Assembly: GCF_000002875.2 (NCBI RefSeq)
Contig: NC_009416.2
Coordinates: 565,501-629,500 of the forward strand
Length of the DNA: 64,000 nucleotides
Reading direction: 5' to 3'
Source of the DNA: Leishmania infantum JPCM5
Taxonomy: Eukaryota > Euglenozoa > Kinetoplastea > Trypanosomatida > Trypanosomatidae
Every line of letters starts with the position of its first letter. Position 1 is the stretch's first letter. Below the pieces are notes generated by a model. That model had not been told where the DNA came from. It saw only the letters and a program-made list of their open reading frames with translations, and ran no database searches. This document shows, one piece after another, positions 11,101 to 20,630 of the stretch. Both the position numbers and the translations under genes were made by a program.

Positions 11101-14100
11101 GCGGAAGCGCAGGAGATCGGTGGCCGACCACGAAAACACCGCCATCACACCCCGCGCTGTCTCAACGCACAGGCCCATGACAGCCAAAGCGGTGTCGTTG
11201 TGCGCGGGGCGTACACTGTGATACACCGCGTAGAGGTCGAAGCAGAGGCACAGCCACGCATATCCCTCCTGTGTCACCCGTTCAGAGGCGGCCATGCAGT
11301 CCTCCTGCACCGCTGCGGACGCATCTGTAAGTGACAGCCGCTGCTCTCTCTCCGGCTTATCAGCCGCTTCTGCCCGTGTATCACCAGCGCGCTGGAAAAA
11401 ACGTCGGCCGAACCACAGCAGCTGTAGGATCTGCGCGCCGCATTCGGCGATGTATGTAGTGTTGCCATCTCGCCTCGCTGAAAGTACCGTTGACAGCAGC
11501 TGCTCAGTCCCAGAGAGTCGCACTAGCAGCAGCGTCGGCATCGCAGAATCGCCCGCTTCGCACTCCCGGCACGCCAATTGTGGACTCCACAGCACCAGTT
11601 CGCGCAGTGCGCAGTAGAGGATACTGTCCTTCACATTGTACGCGCCCACAGAGGCGAGGCTGAAGAGTTCGTTCACGTCGTTCAGCGAAAAAGGAGGGGA
11701 CAGCGCAAGGGAAGTGTAAGCCAGAGAAAGCAGCGCGCACTCGAGGGCACTTGCGTGGTTGCGCACGCTCCCCGCCGCTCGCTGACTAGAACGGCCATCC
11801 TCGTTTTGCACCTCGTCTGCGTCAGGTGATGCACCTCTACCCTTTCCTTCATACACGAAGCGCCGGGTGAAGGCGAGCAGAGCGGGCAAGAGCTTCGACC
11901 TGTTCAGCTGCACAATCTTCTCCAGTTGCTTCGTTTTCGCGATCGACTGCTGGGATAAGTTAGAGGCCTGCGGTGCACCGCCCACAGCTGCTTTAGCTGA
12001 AGCCTTTCCTGTCTTCGAGCTGAGCGTGGCGCCGCTCGCTGTTGCCTTTCGGTGTCGATGCGGCTTCTTTGCTTCCTCGTTGTCCTCGAAGACGCCGTCC
12101 GCGTTATCGTCGTCGTCCACATCCACGACCGTCGCCGCCTGTGCCAGAGGCTGTTTCGTAGTGCTACTCCGCTCACAGATCGGTGCTGCACCAGCCAAGG
12201 CGCCGTTGCACCCCTTGCCAGCCTCAGAACCAGCGATGACAGCGAACCGGTACTTGGCGTCCAGCAGCAGCACGAGGATGCTAGTGGCGTGGCGAAAGAA
12301 ATTTCCTAAAGCCACTATGGCCCCGCTAGCCTCAGCATACGTGCCGCCTTTGCCGTTACGCATGCAGCGCCACCACTGCGCGTCGCGCTGGAGTGTTGTG
12401 AGAAGAGCGCCCAGAGTCTGAAGCAGTTGCACAACAACGGGAAAATGACTCGCAATCGACTCGTACACACGCCGCAGGCGTCCCGGCATCTGCCCACGGG
12501 CCGCCACAGCACCAGGAAGAGCTTTCGGGGCGGGGGAATGCGAAGTGGAGCGAGATGTCGAGGCACCATCTCTCAGCATCGTCTCCTCCAGCGCGTGCTG
12601 AAGTGCTTCGGCGAGTCCAGCAGCTCGGCACAGAAACAACTCGGCTGTTGTCGCCGATGTCGCGGTTTGCGGGGGCAGCGCCAGCAGTCGCCGAGTCCAT
12701 CCAAGCCCTGAACCTGCACGAAAAAGGGTCGCGGCGGTCTCTCGATCCAGCATGTGCCACAGCGGCGCAGCGACCTCCAGAGCTGCATAACTCCCGTTGT
12801 GTCGAGAGGAGATACTATTATCGAGCGCCTGCATGACGCGCGCCACAGTGTCGGACTTGCGAACCTCTCCGTTCTCCGAGTCTACTGGAAAGGCGTGCAC
12901 CAGGACAATGATGGCTTGCACAAGGAGGCTGTAGGACGGCGCATCGTGGTGCTGCATCACCTGCAGCGTCTCCGCCAGAGCACTCTGAAAGGCTGCGGCG
13001 TCGCACTGGACCACCGATGAGGACACCTTGAGACGTGACTGAACTGCAAGTGCATTAGCCTCTAGCAAACGGTAGGCGGAGACATCGATACAGTTCTTCG
13101 CGCGGTCCACTACTTCCGCGACACACGCAATCAGTGCTTGCCCGTTGAAAAAGGATAGGATCCGGCTCGGCAGAAAAGCCAACTCCGATTCCACCGCAAA
13201 CGACGGCAGCTGCGTGCACAGTAGCGAGGCGGTCAACGACGAGAGAGGTAGCTCACTCACCAGAAGCTGCAACTGGTGGTCGTACGCCGCGAGCAGCTTC
13301 GGTTCACCCATTTGCGTTAGCCCTGCGAACGCACTCCTCTGCGCCACCGTGCTGCGAAACACCCTCTCACATAGCCATACCCACTGCTGCAGCGTGACCA
13401 TGGCGGAAACACTGCTCGCCGAGCAGGACGCGGTGTTTGCAACAATACCGTCAACGGCCGTACTAGGGCTGGTGTATAAATCCGCGCACCACTGCACCCC
13501 CACTTCCCACATCTGCGCGAGACACTCCGTCATCGCGTCTTGGCCATCAGGCCCCACTCCGCCGCGGTGATACGCAGCGACGACGAGCGAGTCAAGCTCC
13601 TCCGTGCTGAGGCGCCGGCACCAGTCGAACAGCGCCTTTTCCGCAACCGTTATGTTGAAGATGGACGAACACGTTTGTGCCCCTCGACGGCTCCACTGAG
13701 CCGCCAAGACGGACAAGATGAGAGGACCCTGTATGTGCGGAAGCAGGCGACGATCTACTACCGCGAAGTGGCGAAGAGTGTGCCACGCCGCATCGTGCTG
13801 CACGCGGTTCACCACGCCACCCTCAGCGCCGGGGACTGCGCTAGAGACGAGGTGGCAGGCGACGTCACAGAGAAGACCCACGCGGTCGGGAGAAAGCGAA
13901 AGAAGCAGGCGCTCTTCGCTGAGACGCACGACCAGCCGCAACAGGCAGACCTGAATGCAACGCGCCTCGTACGGGGTCTCCACGCAGGTGCAGGTGGAGA
14001 ACAGCTCCTGAAGCCGCCGCGCTCGGCTTTCCGCGCCCGATGCCGATTTCGGCGAAGCGGAAGGCGGCAGTGAGCCTTCTGTCTGCGACAACAGCTCCGC

Positions 14101-14772
14101 TGCGGGCTCCACGGAGAGCTGGAGGAACAGCGCACTCTCCGTCTCCGCTGCCGAGCCGTTGAAGTGCGCCGTGACCTCCGAGAGCAGCTCAAATGCGACG
14201 TTAATGAGTTGCGCGAAGACATTATTCTCACTGCGGTGCAGCGCCCGTGACACAAAAAGAAAGCCCTCGAGAAGCCTCTCAGACGTGTCCTTCCATGGCC
14301 TCAGACGAGGGTCGTTTAGCACTGCCAGTACACCAAAGAGAGTGAGGCAGCCGTGGAGCGCGGCGGCTGGGCAGACAGCAGTGAAACGCAAGAGGACCAA
14401 GTATAGCCGAAGCGCGATTGCGACGTGGGCCGCATCCCTGCCGTAGTGGCGGCGATAATACACATTGAAGAGTGCCCCGCCGATCCTCCACTGATGCGCC
14501 GCAGACGGGGAGGCGAGGAAGAGAAACGTGCGTAGCCGCCACAACAAGTCCCACAGAGTCTGCGTGACGACCTCTGATACCTTTGTTTCGGGAGAGAGGT
14601 TGCTACTAAGCTGGAACTGAAGCGTTTTGATCTGTTCGCCAATGCCAGCCAACTCATCGCGGATGCCAGCGCTGTCGTGTCGGCTGTTATTGCTGGGTGA
14701 CCAGACACCCCTCTCCGTGCGCTGCCGCACCGCCGCTGGCTCGAGGCCCTCGTCGTCAATGACAGCTTCCAT
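5137..14772 (-). CDS. ATR: ATR/Mec1 checkpoint kinase (PIKK family), 3211 residues
   Basis: Giant Ser/Thr protein kinase that senses RPA-coated single-stranded DNA and stalled forks in the nucleus. The N-terminal ~2000 residues are helical HEAT-like sequence, followed by a FAT-like region. The kinase domain starts near residue 2890. The glycine-loop/lysine region reads LCKAKDEPRKDIRMME, close to the ATR-specific signature LCKPKDDLRKDCRLME. The catalytic loop GLGDRHAEN lies near residue 3046 and the activation segment HVDFACMFDKGE near 3060. The FATC domain forms the last ~33 residues and ends YIWWMAWI. These motifs separate it from ATM, TOR and DNA-PK. It is several hundred residues longer than human ATR (2644). 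An Asp-rich then His/Lys/Arg-rich low-complexity insert lies near residues 880-910 (about 12045-12130). The start at 14772 follows a run of 11 T (14821-14831) and an AG at 14811-14810. No frameshift was seen over 9.6 kb. Confidence 0.95.
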   Translation of the reverse strand: MEAVIDDEGLEPAAVRQRTERGVWSPSNNSRHDSAGIRDELAGIGEQIKTLQFQLSSNLSPETKVSEVVTQTLWDLLWRLRTFLFLASPSAAHQWRIGGALFNVYYRRHYGRDAAHVAIALRLYLVLLRFTAVCPAAALHGCLTLFGVLAVLNDPRLRPWKDTSERLLEGFLFVSRALHRSENNVFAQLINVAFELLSEVTAHFNGSAAETESALFLQLSVEPAAELLSQTEGSLPPSASPKSASGAESRARRLQELFSTCTCVETPYEARCIQVCLLRLVVRLSEERLLLSLSPDRVGLLCDVACHLVSSAVPGAEGGVVNRVQHDAAWHTLRHFAVVDRRLLPHIQGPLILSVLAAQWSRRGAQTCSSIFNITVAEKALFDWCRRLSTEELDSLVVAAYHRGGVGPDGQDAMTECLAQMWEVGVQWCADLYTSPSTAVDGIVANTASCSASSVSAMVTLQQWVWLCERVFRSTVAQRSAFAGLTQMGEPKLLAAYDHQLQLLVSELPLSSLTASLLCTQLPSFAVESELAFLPSRILSFFNGQALIACVAEVVDRAKNCIDVSAYRLLEANALAVQSRLKVSSSVVQCDAAAFQSALAETLQVMQHHDAPSYSLLVQAIIVLVHAFPVDSENGEVRKSDTVARVMQALDNSISSRHNGSYAALEVAAPLWHMLDRETAATLFRAGSGLGWTRRLLALPPQTATSATTAELFLCRAAGLAEALQHALEETMLRDGASTSRSTSHSPAPKALPGAVAARGQMPGRLRRVYESIASHFPVVVQLLQTLGALLTTLQRDAQWWRCMRNGKGGTYAEASGAIVALGNFFRHATSILVLLLDAKYRFAVIAGSEAGKGCNGALAGAAPICERSSTTKQPLAQAATVVDVDDDDNADGVFEDNEEAKKPHRHRKATASGATLSSKTGKASAKAAVGGAPQASNLSQQSIAKTKQLEKIVQLNRSKLLPALLAFTRRFVYEGKGRGASPDADEVQNEDGRSSQRAAGSVRNHASALECALLSLAYTSLALSPPFSLNDVNELFSLASVGAYNVKDSILYCALRELVLWSPQLACRECEAGDSAMPTLLLVRLSGTEQLLSTVLSARRDGNTTYIAECGAQILQLLWFGRRFFQRAGDTRAEAADKPEREQRLSLTDASAAVQEDCMAASERVTQEGYAWLCLCFDLYAVYHSVRPAHNDTALAVMGLCVETARGVMAVFSWSATDLLRFRERPFVFSSFFKAIVDKEDRDMKVILTSSLDVLGRYVISAGVDQAGGGTVAATATMSTVVPGDGVTRAKLKHLMDQEKIADWRAAAGALAYALYAYGGKPAAKQMLYLAEAASYAKKSIQDVPSMVRSTIHFVAFHIVSLEADAQMLAYDRRCHSGRDHRRCLSGAAAVHAPLAVVGGSAHSLFVCDRSEGGDGAEAVGVEDASTSPPERTTTGELHAAEGDGGDASASKEVLDGIAFSVFERALEQLVTLGEAAETASAVENSLRKPVVRAVAAEELRKNMFAVLDAVYKAIRIEPAVACRSEGADATDKEEASAAPPVSLRTRRRWLLGLASFIRFMGPQTTPIALMLPTLLGHCARFPSLLPSVCIVWRELICACTDEYLAESAAAIVLSLVSLEQQAALESESKGLLLCALRHLYTRTEAAEFWDSYKVVLGTFSELVRATLHSRHSGCAEAAERSEESRRDSAHVLLLGFASVMRSGSLQSSTVFVRALYQYLCAADEATRRQLSHAAADHPEVLQTLLRCTEADADSALYAMRCISILGAVAAPNAAASTGARWATKTADDERRSSLALSSASALDAWNRMTWTQSFYLDAETVLNWRKFSFTLLRDYFPRVFASTADPVLHNCIAFAVQELIRASTRQERLQHKGVELRREDIVHVDELDRYIWWMRLTPHVKQLLGGFTTTRYSLTVNWQTRLRSPEYTPSLEYRRWLFAFFNHLVMSCEGWFAEMVQPLRNVAKKNASLVLYLLPYLVVHILESGKVEDVQYIEHEVKAVLEAAAGGPNVAVLSLRSQSIYEASPETLSQEEPREHAHTVLSLLEDVEQLRWTLLRNRGRVTCVFEPQEQTESLCIRLAEMYGDFLRGIPWPLRCRAALRIGSHIRALRSVESQRRIPGLASVIAAVPLQRIFAALKDRESSRSIHRASPGLSLEDTAFSFENNGDWLSALGSSELVLQHRPHSGQHQLTALHCMNELGELYMTSRYAASLLASASVSDSDVRGFEAKECLSGAALKGRSTFSQMVSEAPGGAAAVSDFAQLRHHVQAYANEAAWRLGQWDTLLPSSTAASAATAPVNSGMPTVGSDGGRSVSLAMPAAYLQRALSGNGSLAFVRCVTDKERAKVVPLVRTPCQEDLTAQGYTVTLLLHALGDVDAVSELCARAFITNGSGHHCCGDGSDASQSSAPMMKLAAPLLPSSVKEEIASLLSRRESYVEDTIAAREPLLALHRLIYRELDMPQKVAETWLKQSELLRNGGLGEAALTAARQAAFECREHVTATSYYVLVANLLHDTQSPTPAMEFARECVADARIPATTRAQLQILLTNWLIETGSERPEHIFAEYEKARELDRKSELVHHQMALFYDHLHTLASNASEGAAAQLTAAATSPTSSSTANVSAAVMYNAALQHQKEMVDSIQRCATRAIVHFGEALLRGVEKASVSLPRMLTLWLDSAVFLGGLMGTTVGKLDGTTSAVLGEMNNRIREFVLSTVRPVIPPAVVMTALPQLLSRLGHPVTAVRNVLTDIVLHLMDHFPQQCLWLVLPMALSKEGPKEVVETQIIKPFADNPRNERVLRHAKILCDTLLTICNCSASLFPKEKGLTQLSPVQKITPMLATAKFIVPVLSNLTPDIRASSSEDVFPTAPCFDHFDDRVVVMRSLQKPKRIWVHTNDGREMSFLCKAKDEPRKDIRMMEVAALMNSFFLSDPEAKRKRFSLRRYAITALSDDCAVIEWLNDTTPLAKVAMECYALDRSGVHISSVKKWMALVDEKKMSKMELFTKYILPEAPPVMHQWLDRTFASNQSWYEARTLFTQSTALWSIAGHIVGLGDRHAENLMIDMERGELMHVDFACMFDKGEKLEVPEQVRFRLTQNLTDVMGVLGAYGPFQATCEVALRCEMKNKSAVMSIIETLLHEPLMEWRRQSSRSHSSNGPKQLMERVARRLDGFLDLYSVPAQRDTLSLNVESQVAKLIHHSSDLNNLSQMYIWWMAWI

Positions 14773-16690
14773 AGATCAGATCGCTTACCAGAGCGATGGC
14801 GGCTAGCAGCTCCGCGATCGAAAAAAAAAAACAGGATAGTGATACGTTCACCGGGAAACGCCAATCTAGTATCTCCTCAGCGCGGACCCGAGAACAACGA
14901 AAGCGAGCAGCAGCAGCAGCAGCAGCAGCGGGAGGGGAGGTAGTGGACTGGTTAAGAACGCTCAACGTTGTCATTGAGGTCAAAAAGCCGCGGGTCGAAC
15001 GCGTATCTTTATGATGACGTCGGCACTCGCCCAATACAGAGGTGACAGGCAAGATGGTGCTGCTGCGACGGCGGCAGCTAAAGTGTTAACTGTCTTCCCT
15101 CCTGAGCAAGAGAGCAAACACTTCAGATCAACGCAGCAACGGATCACACACACGCACAGATATATATATATATTAAAGGGATCAAGGAAGACGAACGCGA
15201 TGACGATATCGAACAAGAAAAACGGGATAAGGAGGAGGAGGGAGGGAGGACAAACACGCCTCTTTACAGTCCTGTGATAGCACAGTTCTGCCCCAGGACA
15301 CACGTACCATACATACATGCACATGCACAATTGCAGACTCACACCGGTGGTGGGATGGAGGGCTGTTGGGCGCCGTTGCCGTGTGGGGAATGAGGAAGGG
15401 GAGGAGCCCTCCTCCGCTTCGTCGCGAGATTCTATGCTGAAAGACTTCACACGCTGCACCGCGGAATTCGAGGAGATCAGAAAAAAAAAATGAGGGACAG
15501 AGAAGGGACGAGAAGAAGGGGTGGGTGAGTTCGAGTAGAAGTGCTGGGCCAAGGAGGAAGACGGGGGTGGGTGGGTGGAGGGCACCCGAATAGGTACGAT
15601 TCACCGTCTTGTTTGCCGTGACGAAGGTCGGGCGTGCTTTTCTCGCTCCTGTACAGTTAGCCATCCCGTTCGTCTGGAAGCTTCAGCGGTGAGTGAGAGA
15701 CGGCTTCCAGAAGTGCTGCTCGATTCCTCGTTTCTTGTTGCAGTGAAGGTGCTATTTTCTAGTCTCCTCTGTTTGCCACTGGGTCGAGATGGCGAAGGCG
15801 ATCACGAGTGGGTGGGGCTGGGTTGCGTGGTGGGCACATACAGACACAGATATGGATAGCCCCCATACAGATATAGCGCCGCCCCCCTCTCCCAGCTTGC
15901 GCACGGCAGCACAAGAGTTACAACGCCAAATAGATAAGAATGAAGCGAGCGGGCACGTGCGCAATGCACACAAGGGAAGGCGGGTGAACAGGAAGTAAAG
16001 CCTAACGTCCTCTGTCGAGCACACACACACACACACCATTGCACACGTCAAGACACTAAGCGATAGAGACGAGACAGGAGGGGACAAGAGACCGAAGGCA
16101 GATAGAGCAGTAAAAGCAAGCGAGAACGCACTTCCCTGCTCCGTTTCTTCTTTGGCAAAAAACATAGCAATACCGCTGAAATAAAGGACCCGCCCATCAG
16201 CAGTCACGTTTGTGCGTGCACGAGCATGCATGCATGTGTGCGTTCCCTCTCGGCTGAATACGCCTGCGGCACTGGAGAAAAGATGGAGAAGGTCGGAGAG
16301 AGCCAGTGACGGTGGTGGTGGTAGTGAGGAGGGGACTTACAATAACACGGGAGCAAGACGAGCAACCAACTAAAAAAGCACAGAAGGGTGAAGATGCATA
16401 TCCCGTGCCTTACGTGGGCGCGTTAGTGAGAACAGCACGTGCCACCTTTCACATGAACATTGAAGAAGCACTAAAGGGAGCCGGAAAGATAAGAGGAGAA
16501 ATGCTCGGCGACTATCTACCTGGCACCGCCATGGCGGCATCGGCGAGTCATGGCAGCCCCCGCAGGAGCCCCGCGAACGGGCATCTCCCACTTTTCCTCT
16601 TGCTGTGGTGCACTAGGCGCCGCCCGTTTGCCAAGGTAGTCCTCCCACGCACGCGCGCACACACACACTTGGATCGCGCTATCAGACGGA
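14773..16690. other. Intergenic region with CTG and TA microsatellites
   Basis: Holds the ATR leader and the 3' UTR of IFT54. The plus strand has (CAG)n at 14905-14929, which is (CTG)8 on the transcribed RNA about 135 nt upstream of the ATR start, and (TA)n at 15160-15173. It also has a CA tract near 16020-16036 and A runs at 14821-14831 and 15481-15490. Open frames across it are low complexity; no gene is supported. Confidence 0.5.
14905..14929. repeat. (CAG)8 on plus strand, (CTG)8 on coding strand
   Basis: Eight perfect CAG units read on the plus strand. They sit upstream of the splice acceptor used for ATR, in the spacer and not in the coding region. Confidence 0.9.
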
Positions 16691-17530
16691 TCATGTGACA
16701 AGCGATTCTAGCTTGTCAATGACGCGGTCATTCTCGCTCAGCAGTTCTTGCACCATCTTGACCGTCTCAATCTGTCTCTTGATGGCCGTCTCGAGAGCCT
16801 CTTGGGGCATGTGCGACGGTTTCGTCTCAGTCTGCGGGTTAGCGAGCTCGTTCCACATGCGCACGATGCTCTCACCTTCGCTTCGCACATCGCGCTGCTC
16901 GTCGAGGTTCAGATTCAGCGAGTAGCCGCTCAGCTTTCCATTAAACTTCGCTGCCTCATCAAGGACAGAGACGTGGGATCTCCGACGTTCGGTGGGGTCC
17001 CTCGAGCTTGACTTTTTACGAAAGAGGCTACTGGCTGGAGGAAGGGACAAGTTGCCGTGAGCCGGATTGGTCGAAAACGACGCTGCGGGTGGAGACGCGG
17101 AGCTGGCGAGCAAGGTGGCACTCTTCTGCTGTGGTGCGGAGGCCGCTTGCGCGGCCTTCTCCCGCTGCGCGTAGCCGACCCCAGCGGCCAGGTACTGAAG
17201 AAAGACGTTGGTCTTCTCGGGCTCGTTGCCTGACACGATTTTCTTTGGATTGACATCGATCTCCACCTTCATGATCTTGTTGATGTACTGGATGAGGGTA
17301 GTGAGATATTCGATCTTCTTCTCTTTTGTATCCACCTGAGCCGAGTCGCGCAGTTCGGCTGGAATGATGTGATCGTAGGCCGCAAACCGCGCGTCAATGC
17401 TGCAGACGATGTCGTGAATAAAGCGAAACGGCGGTCTCTTCAGCAGTTTTGGGGTGAGCACTGGCGAAGTAAGCTGCAGCGGCTGATACGCCGCAATAGT
17501 GGCGGACCAGAAGTCGACCTCGTCACTCAT
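16691..17530 (-). CDS. IFT54: Intraflagellar transport protein IFT54 (TRAF3IP1/MIP-T3 family)
   Basis: Subunit of the IFT-B complex needed to build the flagellum. The N-terminal ~120 residues match the MIP-T3 family calponin-homology-like domain. Visible landmarks are TPKLLKRPPFRFIHDIV (residues 26-42), DTKEKKIEYLTTLI (67-80) and NPKKIVSGNEPEKTNVFLQYL (94-114), the last being the family's conserved K-I-V-x-G-x-E-P-E-x-T-N motif. A Ser/Pro/Ala-rich and basic linker covers about 125-185. A heptad-rich coiled coil (242-277) ends the protein. At 279 residues it is short for the family because the linker is compact. I start at the ATG at 17530. A (TG)n tract ends in TAG at 17563-17562, just upstream, so the longer open frame to 17752 lies before the acceptor. 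Confidence 0.88.
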   Translation of the reverse strand: MSDEVDFWSATIAAYQPLQLTSPVLTPKLLKRPPFRFIHDIVCSIDARFAAYDHIIPAELRDSAQVDTKEKKIEYLTTLIQYINKIMKVEIDVNPKKIVSGNEPEKTNVFLQYLAAGVGYAQREKAAQAASAPQQKSATLLASSASPPAASFSTNPAHGNLSLPPASSLFRKKSSSRDPTERRRSHVSVLDEAAKFNGKLSGYSLNLNLDEQRDVRSEGESIVRMWNELANPQTETKPSHMPQEALETAIKRQIETVKMVQELLSENDRVIDKLESLVT

Positions 17531-18656
17531 GCTGACTTTGGAGACGACAGAAGAGGAAGAACTACACACACACACACACAAAAGGAGCACGAATTCCGAA
17601 CAATGAAAGCCGAGCGCACAGCACAGCGTGCCGATTCTCCGCCGCGTTGGCCACTGTTCAACCAAGAGTGCACGAGCACGAGCGGCAAAGCGGTGGTGCG
17701 TGTGAATGCTGGTCGCGGCGAACAAAAAAGAGTAATGGAGAGTGAAGGACACTGATCAGATACGCGACTGCAGCCAGCGAAAAAGAGGGAGAAAGGGGAG
17801 TGGAGCAGTGGGTGAAGAAGCCTCGAGACGGAATGGAATGCAAACGTAATGCGGAATAGCAGCAGTCAAAGACACAGAGACACCTCAAATCTCGAGTTGC
17901 GCCATGAGCCCGCCACCAACGATTTTTGTCCGTCTCGATGCGCCCCTACTCCACAAGGAGCACTTCGCCACACATCTCTTCTTGACATTTCCTTTAACAT
18001 GCCAACGACTCTTGGGCATCTGCCAAGGCAACTCGGAGGGGGGGGCGAAGAGCGACGAAGTTTCACTGTAGGTGTGGCCATGAACCGGTGACGTGCTGTC
18101 CACCATACAAGAGGTGCCACCATCACAGTTTCGCGATCCCGATTCACGCGCTGGCACATTAGAGAGAGGCAGTCCACGATTTCATCGCCATGTCACGGCA
18201 GAGTGTGTTGTCGAGCCTCTTCTCTATATCCACAACGTGGCGAAGAAAAGGTTTCCTTTTTTTTTCTTTCTGTGAACGGTGAGAAGTTTGAATCCGGAAG
18301 TGTATTACGTGGAAATAAGAAGGCAATACACAGCACATACCACGCACACAGCACACTGACCAAACACGTGGAGTGGTCCGCGACGAGAAGGCGACAAAGA
18401 GTGAACCAGAAAAAAATGGGGGTACCGTGAGCCTCCATCCTCCTCCGCCCTCCCCCTTTCCCTCCCACAAATGTACACACACACATACACAAAGACGCAC
18501 AGGCACCTGCACGTCGTCAAAGACGCATACCAAGGCAGCTTCCAAAAAGCTGCACGCAGGAACGACAGCACAGAGACGATGCGCTTCATGCAGAAAAGGC
18601 CACAAGGAACCCTAGCACACTCGTCTCTCTCCGGAGCACACGCAGCCCTCGCTCAT
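17531..18656. other. Intergenic region
   Basis: Leader of IFT54 and 3' UTR of the 657-residue gene. The plus strand carries a T run near 18255-18268. Frames on both strands are low complexity (Cys/Val/Phe-rich on minus). No gene is supported. Confidence 0.5.
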
Positions 18657-20630
18657 TTATGTAGGCGAATTTTTCACGCTTGCCTCGTCTTGGGCTGAAG
18701 ACGCGACCGTGGCTGTCCCTTGCGTGCTAGACGTCGGCGCGTCGGTGATGCGGTCGTGGCCAGTGATTTGTTTGAACTCCTTCAGCTTACGCGTCTCGTC
18801 TGGAAGCCCGAGAACAGCGTTCAACGAAAATCGACTTTCCAGCCGGCGCTGCTGTGGCTTAGGGAGCAGGCGGTTCACGGTGGCGTTGTGCGACACCGGG
18901 ACAAACAGCGTGCTGGCCCCAACGCCCAGCAGCTTCACACCCATGTTGCGAATGGCGAGGTGCGTGTCGTGGTTCCGCACCGACAGCCACGACTGAAACT
19001 CAGGGTTCTCCTTCTTGAGATAGTTCATCTCGCGCAGCTTATTGACGATGGCGCAGAGACTAAACGGGGCGTCCTTGCCCAGCCAGTGGTCCTGCAGCGC
19101 CTCGATGGGAGTGTAGTGGGGGTAGAGTTGCTCATCGACGCCCAGCCAGCCCTTCAAGGCATGCGTGAAGCCGACTTCGTCCTCTGTCCTTACTTTTGCC
19201 GTCCGCATCAGCTGCGAAGGTCGGTAGAAGTCTCTCATTGGCCGGGCCAGAAGGCGACGAATCGCTCGCAGCACAACAAAAGAGAAGCCGTGAGCGGATA
19301 TGGCAACCTCGTACGTCCCCTCCGGGTCCTTGAAGTCTAGCTCGCTGAACTCCGGATCCATGAGGGACGGGTGGTACCCCCACGTGCTCATGCCCTCCCT
19401 CTCCATGGATGCCTCGTACTCGTCCTTCTCCTCCTTCCGCTGAAACTTGTCGTACTTCTCGGGAGGGCGAAAGGCCACGTACACGTCGGATGTGTAGCGA
19501 GACCGCTTACGGAAGGTGAGGTCGCGCGTGCAGCCGACGCCGTCATCAAAGCGGATGGTGCGATGCACGTCCGAGCGACCGAGGCACGCCCCGACGGCGG
19601 CCAGGAGATCCGTAAATCCCTCCGAGTACGAGACGTCATTCCGCGCCGACCATACCAAGTCGCGCGTGCCGGTCTTCTTATCTGTGAAGTAGAAGAGAAT
19701 CGTGAAGAGCTCCTCGGGGCGGTGCTCGTCCAGCTCGATCACGCAGTCCATACACTCGATCTCTTCGCCCATCTCCTTCCACGTGAGGTGTTTTGGTGTC
19801 TGTTTGAACTTGTACTCAAACATGAGCTTGTGCTTCCACGCCTCCTCTTCCGCATATGGGACGAGTGCCTCCTCGACATTCGTGCGGCCTTCGAAGATCT
19901 CGCTCTCGACATCGTCGATGCGGCGGAAGTCGACCGTCTTCTTCGACTCGTCAAGCACCTCCTCTACGGACCATAGGCCGGTTGCACGCAGCGGCCCGTA
20001 GTCTGGCACCATCGGGCCGTCCTGCGGTCGCGCCGCCGTTTTGATCTTCTTCGGTGCCTCTGCTGGCGCTGTCATCTCGCGTCTCGCATTCGATGCGGAC
20101 GGCGGCGGTGACGCGTCGTGGCTCCCATTTCCTGGCTCGGCACGGGTACCGCTACTGCGTAATGGTATAGCCGCGTACTTTTTTCGCTCAGCGGCCAAGC
20201 CGGGTCCAGTGCTAACGGAGGACGCGGTAGCCGGCGTTGCCACGCCAGTTGGCGCCTTGTCAGCCTCAGTAACGATCGTGTGCGTGTACAGCCCCGCGGT
20301 GCGATCCATCCCATTGACCTTTTCACCGCTCCCGTGCTGTGGCGCTAAGGATGCAAAAGAGGAGCCGCGTTTGGAGCTGGCTGTCCCCTCTGGGGCGGCG
20401 CGCAAAGCCCACTCGCGTGCATCCAGGTCGGCCGAGGACTTGGATGACGACGGCGGCGCAGGTGTGTCTGACCCAGGCCGGGGTGGTGTGGTTGATAATG
20501 ATGTCCAATCTTTTTGGAGGCGGTCACCGGCGCTTCGAGAAAACCGGCGCGTGGCGAGCGCGGCGGTCGTAGTGCAGGAAAGGCGGCGTTGTCCGCGAAA
20601 CAGCGACAGCACCGCTGCGGAAGTGCGCAT
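18657..20630 (-). CDS. Mitochondrial-type conserved protein of unknown function, 657 residues
   Basis: The first ATG after a strong T-rich acceptor (tract ending GCGGAG, AG at 20649-20648) is at 20630. The open frame reaches further upstream but only through non-ATG codons. The N-terminus (MRTSAAVLSLFRGQRRLS...) is rich in Arg, Ser, Ala and Leu and lacks acidic residues, a typical mitochondrial presequence. Residues ~40-200 are low complexity (Ser, Pro, Thr, Ala). The remainder is dense, folded-looking sequence with many Asp, Glu, Phe and Trp (for example KFKQTPKHLTWKEMGEEIE, and SHNATVNRLLPKPQQRRLES near the C-terminus). I see no nucleotide-binding, metal or PPR motif. The profile fits trypanosomatid-specific mitochondrial proteins such as ribosomal or RNA-processing subunits, but assignment to either is inference. 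Confidence 0.8.
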   Translation of the reverse strand: MRTSAAVLSLFRGQRRLSCTTTAALATRRFSRSAGDRLQKDWTSLSTTPPRPGSDTPAPPSSSKSSADLDAREWALRAAPEGTASSKRGSSFASLAPQHGSGEKVNGMDRTAGLYTHTIVTEADKAPTGVATPATASSVSTGPGLAAERKKYAAIPLRSSGTRAEPGNGSHDASPPPSASNARREMTAPAEAPKKIKTAARPQDGPMVPDYGPLRATGLWSVEEVLDESKKTVDFRRIDDVESEIFEGRTNVEEALVPYAEEEAWKHKLMFEYKFKQTPKHLTWKEMGEEIECMDCVIELDEHRPEELFTILFYFTDKKTGTRDLVWSARNDVSYSEGFTDLLAAVGACLGRSDVHRTIRFDDGVGCTRDLTFRKRSRYTSDVYVAFRPPEKYDKFQRKEEKDEYEASMEREGMSTWGYHPSLMDPEFSELDFKDPEGTYEVAISAHGFSFVVLRAIRRLLARPMRDFYRPSQLMRTAKVRTEDEVGFTHALKGWLGVDEQLYPHYTPIEALQDHWLGKDAPFSLCAIVNKLREMNYLKKENPEFQSWLSVRNHDTHLAIRNMGVKLLGVGASTLFVPVSHNATVNRLLPKPQQRRLESRFSLNAVLGLPDETRKLKEFKQITGHDRITDAPTSSTQGTATVASSAQDEASVKNSPT

